A stretch of DNA of 64,000 nucleotides from Austropuccinia psidii. Taxonomy: Eukaryota > Basidiomycota > Pucciniomycetes > Pucciniales > Sphaerophragmiaceae. Of this stretch, positions 58,501 to 64,000 are shown piece by piece. The stretch is from NCBI GenBank assembly GCA_023105745.1, contig JALGQZ010000014.1, positions 8,241,888 through 8,305,887 of the forward strand, given 5' to 3'. Positions within the stretch are counted from its first letter, which is position 1. Each line of letters starts with the position of its first letter. The notes beneath the pieces were generated by a model that did not search any database, was not told the origin of the DNA, and was given only the letters and a program-made list of their open reading frames with translations. Made by a program: the position numbers and the translations under genes.

Positions 58501-59815
58501 ATTCTTTTCATTTTATAGCTATCTTGTTTCTCTCATTCATTTTATCAAACTAAAGAATTATCAGGGCATTTCTGTTATTTGTAGCCCTGTAGCATAAAAA
58601 ATTAATAATTGAATTAAAATAAGAAAACCCAGCAGTTTAAAGCCATGCTGAGGGCTTATTATTTATTTTTTAAACCCTGGTAAATCCAAATCAATATCTT
58701 GTCAGTAATTTGAATAAGCCCAAAAATAATGATAAAATTCAAGAAAGAAGAAAATGAGCAGTTTAAGGCCATGCTCAGGGCTTTTAATTTAATGTTTTAT
58801 ATTGTTTTAAGCCCTCCCAAGGTATTTTACCTAACTGAAAAAAATAAAATATCAGAAAACTCAAAAATTCATAATTTAATCAATAGACATAAAAAATAGA
58901 ATTGAGAAGTTTAAAGCCTTTCTCAGGGCGTTTATTTTTTTAGATCCTATTTTTTTTTATAATCTTTTTGGTTTTTAATTTTGTTGTTTTTCTTTCTAAG
59001 ACCTGTATCAATTAAAACTTTCAAGAAAAATCAATCATAAGACAGAAAATCATTAAGCATTGAAAATAAACACAAATAGAAGAAAACATCAGTTTAAAGC
59101 CTTGATGAGGGCTCATTTGTTATTATTATTCCTTTTAAAGCCTTTGTAAATAAATCATCAGTAAATTCAAATAAAATGTTGAGTAAAATTAAAAATAAAT
59201 AAGTATTTTCTTTGTATTCTTATGTATATATATATATATATATTAATCATTATCATCATTTGTTTTATATATAAAAAAACCAATTAGTAAGAAATAACAT
59301 TAACACTAAACAGATAAATAAATTCAACATTTTAAAGTCTTGTTGAGGACTCATTTGATGTATTAACTGAAAATAAAGAAAATGTTAGTAATTTAAAGGT
59401 CATTAAATGAAAATTAGCCAACATTATCAAAAAAAAAAAGCAAAACAAGCAGTTTAAAGCCTTGCTGAGGGCTCTCTTTTTTAATTTATAAAATACATTA
59501 ATCAAAAGAAAAAAAATTCAGTAATATTCAGCTTTAATAATAATAAAAATAGAAAATAAACAGTTTTAAGTCTTGTTCAGGACTTTTCCTGTTTTTAAGT
59601 TCTTTTATCTGTAGCAAAAAAAATGAATCACAATGGTTAGTCAACTGATGTAGTCATGATAAAAAAATGAAAATTCAGCAGTTTATAGCCCTGCTGAGGA
59701 CTTTTTTTTATTTAAAGCCCTTTAGCCTATCAAAAAATGAAATATATCAGTTTTAATGTAATATTAAGGAGAAAATGAAAAAAGTCCAGCAGTTTAATGT
59801 CTTGCTGAGGACATC
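55596..59815. other. Non-coding AT-rich region upstream of Gyp3 pol
   Basis: No protein-like frame was found on either strand. The region holds the interleaved inverted-repeat array (55716-59814), a TA microsatellite (56655-56672 and 59223-59244), poly-T runs (58022-58060, 59820-59837), and nothing else I can name. The stretch 56211-57905 lacks the array motif. Confidence 0.6.
55716..59814 (+). repeat. Array of about 18 covarying interleaved inverted repeats (possible H-type pseudoknots)
   Basis: Copies start near 55716, 55785, 56059, 56185, 57909, 57985, 58093, 58161, 58437, 58630, 58756, 58902, 59086, 59320, 59447, 59558, 59675 and 59788. Layout on the plus strand: arm a (5 bases), linker GTTTA, arm b (5), one base, arm a', AG, arm b'. 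Arms a/a' vary together: CAGCA/TGCTG, GAGCA/TGCTC, GAGAA/TTCTC, CATCA/TGATG, CAACA/TGTTG, GGCA/TGCC, TGTA/TACA. Arms b/b' also vary together: AAGCC/GGCTT, AAGTC/GACTT, ATGTC/GACAT, TGGTC/GACCA, AGGTC/GACCT. Because a' lies between b and b', the two stems interlock. Spacing is irregular (about 70-280 bases), apart from a 1.7 kb gap. Confidence 0.75.
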
Positions 59816-61852
59816 TATATTTTTTTTTTTTTTTTTTATTATAATATATTCTTTTGTAATTATTTTTTTTTAATATTTTAATGTATTGTTATTGATACGA
59901 ATATATATATATTCATTCATAATTAACTTATTATTATATATATATTTTTTTATTTTTAGTTTATTTTATACGGGACTTCTTATTTAGTCCTAGCTAGCTA
60001 ATCGGGTCGTACAGCCCGGTACTGGCAGTGCGAGGTCAGCCTTCTATAAGCTTGCTGCAACTCCTGCATCCCGCATGGTTTATGCTACCTTCTTTAAACG
60101 CATTGATTAATTATTTCTTCACCATTTCTCTTTTTTTATTATTATTACGATTTTTGAGTGGCTTTTCTTAAAATAACAAGGTTTCATGATGCCATCCTTC
60201 TCATGGAACCCTTCTTCAGAAAATCAATATTTGAGCCGCTGGGGTGTACTCTTTATATTATAACCAATTTTGCTTTAAGTCAATCAGCGCTGGCTACTGA
60301 CAAGACCATCAGTCTTCTGGGGAGTTATCAAGAAAACTTTGTGATCTTGATCCAATTGGTCAATATTAACCGGTCTCTTCTTGTTTTGGACTCAATCGTT
60401 TGATCATCTCCACTGTAAGTCCAGCTCACTCTGATACCTCTTACCACAAAAGGATTTAGAGGTTTTAAGTCAGCCTTCTTTTCTTTCTTTTTCTTTTTAC
60501 ATGCACAAGAGCTATATCTTTTGCATTTTCTTTTAGAAAATGTGGCTCTTGTTGTTTTGAATGGGTACAAGCTCTTGTTTCCGGTTTATAGGTTTATTTT
60601 AGATTTGTTAGTACTTATTTGATCTTACGTGGGTAACAGCCACTTGTTTTTTATGCTTAATGCACGATTCAGATCTAGTTACCAGACCCCAGGTAGTGGT
60701 CTCTTTTATAGAAATCCAGTAATAAACCTATCAGGTGAGCTTTCTTTACTTGCCGACCATTTAATAAATTTCTAGCATGATCACAAACTAATTCTACTGA
60801 TATTGATGGCTGTAGGATTGAATCCCAAGCTAACTCCTTCATAGAAATTTTTACTTGTCTTCTTTAGGGAGCTATTGAATATTCTTTTTTTACAGTACTT
60901 AATTCATGTTTGCCTGCAGGCCTTTAATGCCTGGCCTATCTGAATTTTCTAACCTTATCTCTTACCACTTGTAATATGCTTGCATGGGCTTTGGCGGAGG
61001 AAAATGAGTTGACTTATTGATTCCTTTTGTAACTTCTCATGCCATCCTTTGACAGCTGTGATCTTATGCCAATGCTTAAGTTTCTTTTGTCTTAATTCCC
61101 TTAGCTTAGCCAACTTCTGACACTGATTACTTGTTTGTGCCTCTTTTCTTTTACTGTCTGCAGGTCCCCAAGGCAAGCCACTGCAAGACCAATATTGAAC
61201 ATTAAAGTTTCTGATTTAGGTACTTATTGTTATTGGGTTGTTTTTTTTTCCTACAACCTATGTACGGCAGCTTCCTCATCGTGCAGGCAAACAATTTGGT
61301 CATTAGGTTATATAGCTTCCGACAATCTCCTGTCAACCAAGGGGCCCCTTAACACTGTTTTTGGCTTAGCCAATGCTTCCAACCTTATAGTGATCTTAAG
61401 CAAGGTAGGGGGTTAATTTTCTAGGCTTTCAGGTAAATTTTGCTTCTTCTTTCAACTCTCACATTCCTTGTTTCTGGATATAGCTCTTTATTTAAATAGG
61501 ATTCAAGCAGTTGAGTTAAGTAGACTAAGAGAAGAGCCCGGGTCCATTTTATCTTTACTAGTCCGATTAGTCCAAAGTTGTGGGAACGTGCTTTGGAACA
61601 ATTAATTATTTTATCGCCATCTAGTGCTATCCATTGACAGAGACATTCATTTGAATAGGCCCATCCTTCCATCTTAGTATATTTCTAGATTCTGGACAGC
61701 GGAACTTGATGGTGAGGGCTTGGAAAAGTAATAATTCAGGCTTCCCCCTTTTTTTTACCATGTTTGTTTGAATGCTATATCCCGCCTATTCACAGCTTCT
61801 TTTGTAGGATTGCTTTTAATGTGGCTCTTGGTGTCCCTCTTCGAGCCTTGGG
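59816..61852. other. Region between the array and the 62-kb ORF
   Basis: Less AT-rich than its surroundings. A small hairpin (CGGG/CCCG) is at 60003-60018. Short ORFs (60158-60403, 61135-61416) have no features that persuade me. No RNA gene was recognised. Confidence 0.4.
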
Positions 61853-61860
61853 TATAAATA
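61853..61860 (+). promoter_or_regulatory. TATA box before the 143-codon ORF
   Basis: TATAAATA in the context GGGTATAAATAGCC lies about 200 bases before the ATG at 62059. A pyrimidine-rich stretch follows about 30-50 bases downstream, a plausible transcription start. Confidence 0.5.
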
Positions 61861-62058
61861 GCCTCGAGTGAATGGTCTTTCTTCCTTCCACTTCATTATT
61901 GCTTTAAAGAAAGAACCCCTTCATTTCCCAATAGGATTGTTCCCATTTGTAAGCTATCATTTTTTTGGTTATTTATTATTTTTTTGAGCTATTTATTTAT
62001 CACTAGGCTTCCTGCTCTATGGTGTTTTAGTCTTTAAACATAGCTATTTCTGTCTAAT

Positions 62059-62490
62059 ATGAGCTCCACAGGTTGCTTATATGGCTCTGGATATTCCGAT
62101 CTCATAAGCTCCTTTAGTCCTGAGGAACTAGAGGAATTGTTGTTTGGCTATCCCTCCTCCCCTTCAAGAAGCAATACCTTCTGGGATTGGGTTAACAATC
62201 CCCACTCGACCCCTCCATCTCCTCCAGCTCTGGCACCAATTTCAAACACCTCCTCCCCATTCTCTTATTCGGAGGAAGTCCCAGAAGCCGCGATGGCTTT
62301 CTACGCTTTTATCAAAGGCAAATATGACCCTTGTCTTTTTGTTCCAGACCCCTTCAATTATTTTTTGAAAGAGGGGGCCTATTCTGCTATTAAACCCAAA
62401 AGACGCCGTCAGCAGAGAAGAATGCACCCCTACTATTTACACCCCCATGATTCCAATGGATGGGCTATTACAACTTGCAAACTATATTAG
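62059..62490 (+). CDS. Hypothetical 143-residue protein
   Basis: The frame ATG to TAG has no recognised domain. Residues 1-30 are Ser/Gly-rich then acidic (SPEELEELLFG), 50-75 are Pro/Ser-rich, 80-110 are hydrophobic and aromatic (AMAFYAFIKGKYDPCLFVPDPFNYF), and residues 119-126 are basic (KPKRRRQQ), a possible nuclear signal. No signal peptide is visible. The codons include CpG (GCCGCG, TACGCT), unlike the surrounding elements, and a TATA box precedes it. It could be a small host gene or a gene of an unrecognised element; it lies antisense to Gyp3. The start is the first in-frame ATG. Confidence 0.5.
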   Translation: MSSTGCLYGSGYSDLISSFSPEELEELLFGYPSSPSRSNTFWDWVNNPHSTPPSPPALAPISNTSSPFSYSEEVPEAAMAFYAFIKGKYDPCLFVPDPFNYFLKEGAYSAIKPKRRRQQRRMHPYYLHPHDSNGWAITTCKLY

Positions 62491-63754
62491 GTTGGTTTTA
62501 GTCCCTGCATATATTTAATTATTAGAATATCAATGTAACTAATCTTTGGCCCCTTTTTTCTTTTTATTATTATTATTTTTTATTATTTATAATATATAAT
62601 AAGTCATTGTTTTCCATTGGTCTTTATATATTTTGACATGTAGTCCTTGCGAGTTATTATCTTATCACAGTAGACCCGTCTTTTATTGAGTTGTGATTGC
62701 TTGCACTCCTAATTTCAATGTAATGTGCGCGAATTAAAAGAATGGAGATAGTTTCATATATATATAAAGAGAAACACTAATAAAAATCAAGTTCCAATGG
62801 AGCTTGAAGAGAGAGAGAGATAAGAAAAAAAAATCAAATCGAGAGAATTCTAAAAAACAAATAAAAAAAATATCATTTTAATGAAACAAAATAACAGTCA
62901 GATTCATAAAAGAACAGAATACTAAACACTACAATACGAAGATTAACACGCTAAAACAATAAAATAAATAAAATCATAAGATAAAAAAAAGAATATAATA
63001 AAATAATACAAAATAATAACATGATCATAAAGGATAAATCAAAAAAAAACAATAAGATGAACTAATGTAAAGCTGAAGTTACAGTCTGTAATTGGCTTTT
63101 TGTGATATTTCTAATCATTCATTTTATTTTTTATTTATGAGAATATCTAGATGATCATCTGTGTAGTAAATTCTTTATGGTTTGCAAAAAACTAAGGATA
63201 ATGTAAGTTTTTATTTTTTATTTAAGATTTTCTAGTTATAAGTTACTGAGTGTGAATTAAGTGAATACTAATGTTGTCTTCTTTATTTTTAGAGCTATTT
63301 ATTTATTTATTTGTTTTGATAAATAAAACAAAAAAAAAGTAAGATAATATAAGTAGTTAACTAAGAAAGAAAGCAGATAAATAAATATATTTTTTTTGAT
63401 ATCATGTAGGTTTTTTCTTTAGTTATAATCTACTAATATGAAATGAATTGAAACTGATTTTTTTTTTCTTGTTGTTTTTCTTTTCCTTTTTTCTTCTTTT
63501 TGATAAAAAAAATAAGCATGCCTATTTGATATCAGGTAAGCTTATATTCTACTTCTTCCTCAAAATATTATATTCATTGAAGCTTTTTTTTTTTTTTAAA
63601 TTTTTAATATTTTATTTTGTGTCTCTTTTCCTAGTGTAAAAGGAAAATCAAAAAGGGGGAAAATAGTAGAAAATAAATAATAATCATATCAATAGAATCA
63701 GGATGGATGATAAATCAATGAATTTGGAGAGTTAGCAGGTGAGATTTGTTTTGA
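62491..63754. other. AT-rich region, no gene seen
   Basis: Runs of A/T and short TA and GA microsatellites (62757-62766, 62807-62820) are present, with poly-T around 63460 and 63584. No coding or RNA signal. Confidence 0.5.
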
Positions 63755-64000
63755 TTAATGCCTTTGACAAAGCATTTTGATTACTAATTCATATTTGATA
63801 AATTTTCCTCCCCTCAATTTTTCTCTTTTGAGAGGTTTGAAAAAATATTCTTGGCAGAAGTATTTCCAATCTTCTGTGTTCATTTTAGTTGCACCACCTC
63901 TAAGACTGAGTATAGCTGGTATAAGTGTTTCTTCCCAATGACAATTCCATATGGCATTTTTTACTATAAAGCCTCTTGAGATCTTGTTGGTTGATCCTGT
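63755..64000 (-). CDS. Open reading frame entering from the right edge (3' end)
   Basis: Reading the minus strand from the edge, 81 codons are open before TAA at 63755-63757. The sequence has a protein-like composition (NAIWNCHWEETLIPAILSLR, EDWKYFCQEYFFKPLKREK). There is no start within the window, so the 5' part lies outside. It is in the orientation of Gyp3, upstream of its pol, so it could be the end of that element's gag or of another retrotransposon gene. I do not recognise the family. Confidence 0.4.
   Translation of the reverse strand, partial: TGSTNKISRGFIVKNAIWNCHWEETLIPAILSLRGGATKMNTEDWKYFCQEYFFKPLKREKLRGGKFIKYELVIKMLCQRH

Larger units (their letters stand above)
50412..64000 (-). 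mobile_element. Gyp3, decayed Ty3/Gypsy element of a second family (5' end not seen)
   Basis: The 3' LTR is 50412-52387, with the polypurine tract at 52388-52400 and pol at 52436-55595, all on the minus strand. No second LTR beginning on the plus strand with TGTGGGAACT was found before 64000. The element therefore either runs past the right edge or has lost its 5' part. Whether 55.6-64 kb is element DNA is uncertain. Confidence 0.65.

Noticed and set aside
60003..60060. tRNA- or 5S-like patch with a CGGG/CCCG hairpin
   Set aside because: No cloverleaf, anticodon arm or internal promoter boxes could be drawn.

Overview
The window reads as repeat-dense nuclear DNA of a basidiomycete, most likely a rust fungus (Pucciniales). 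Reasons: AT-rich sequence, short 58-75 base introns with GTAAGT/GTGAGT donors, a CACTA-type transposon whose transposase resembles the basidiomycete Plavaka/Tnp2 family, a fungal TET/JBP-like dioxygenase carried on it, and chromodomain Ty3/Gypsy elements. The Gag-Pol style reminds me of the very large, AT-rich rust genomes such as Austropuccinia psidii; that is an impression and was not searched. I see no clear single-copy host housekeeping gene, tRNA or rRNA.

Almost the whole window is one nested stack of transposons, which target-site duplications (TSDs) resolve exactly. Outermost is Plv1, a decayed CACTA-type element lying inverted (1-6698, resuming 49336-50411). It carries a solo LTR at 934-2820 (TSD atgg). 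Its SNF2-helicase gene is cut by Gyp1, a Ty3/Gypsy element (6699-49330, TSD gaagt). Gyp1 contains three insertions: a solo LTR of another family (9604-11789, TSD gaaag); Plv2, a 20.3 kb second copy of the Plv family (13853-34172, TSD taa, 47-base terminal inverted repeats starting CACCAGGG); and Gyp2, a full-length member of Gyp1's own family in opposite orientation (35755-45848, TSD gatgg) with a 1974-codon open Gag-Pol. At 50412 Plv1 is cut again by Gyp3, a different, decayed Ty3/Gypsy element on the minus strand whose 5' end is not seen before the window ends.

Plv2 carries six genes: a Plavaka/Tnp2-like transposase (-), an unknown 623-residue protein (+, intact), an SNF2/RAD5-like helicase (-), a Zn2Cys6 protein (+), a TET/JBP-like dioxygenase (-) and an unknown protein of about 677 residues (-). 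All but the first unknown carry a single or a few nonsense or frameshift lesions. Several of the stops are TGA where an ancestral CGA is likely, matching a broad CpG-to-TpG/CpA decay seen between copies. Gyp2 is open but almost free of CpG, and its gag shows a phase-correct intron that would switch between two overlapping reading frames.

From 55.6 to 59.8 kb, beside Gyp3 pol, there is no coding signal, but about 18 copies of a 25-30 base motif occur. Each has two interleaved inverted repeats whose arms change together between copies, the signature of a conserved H-type pseudoknot. This is the most unexpected signal in the window. Further right are a TATA-preceded 143-codon ORF (62059-62490) and an open frame running off the right edge (63755-64000, minus strand).
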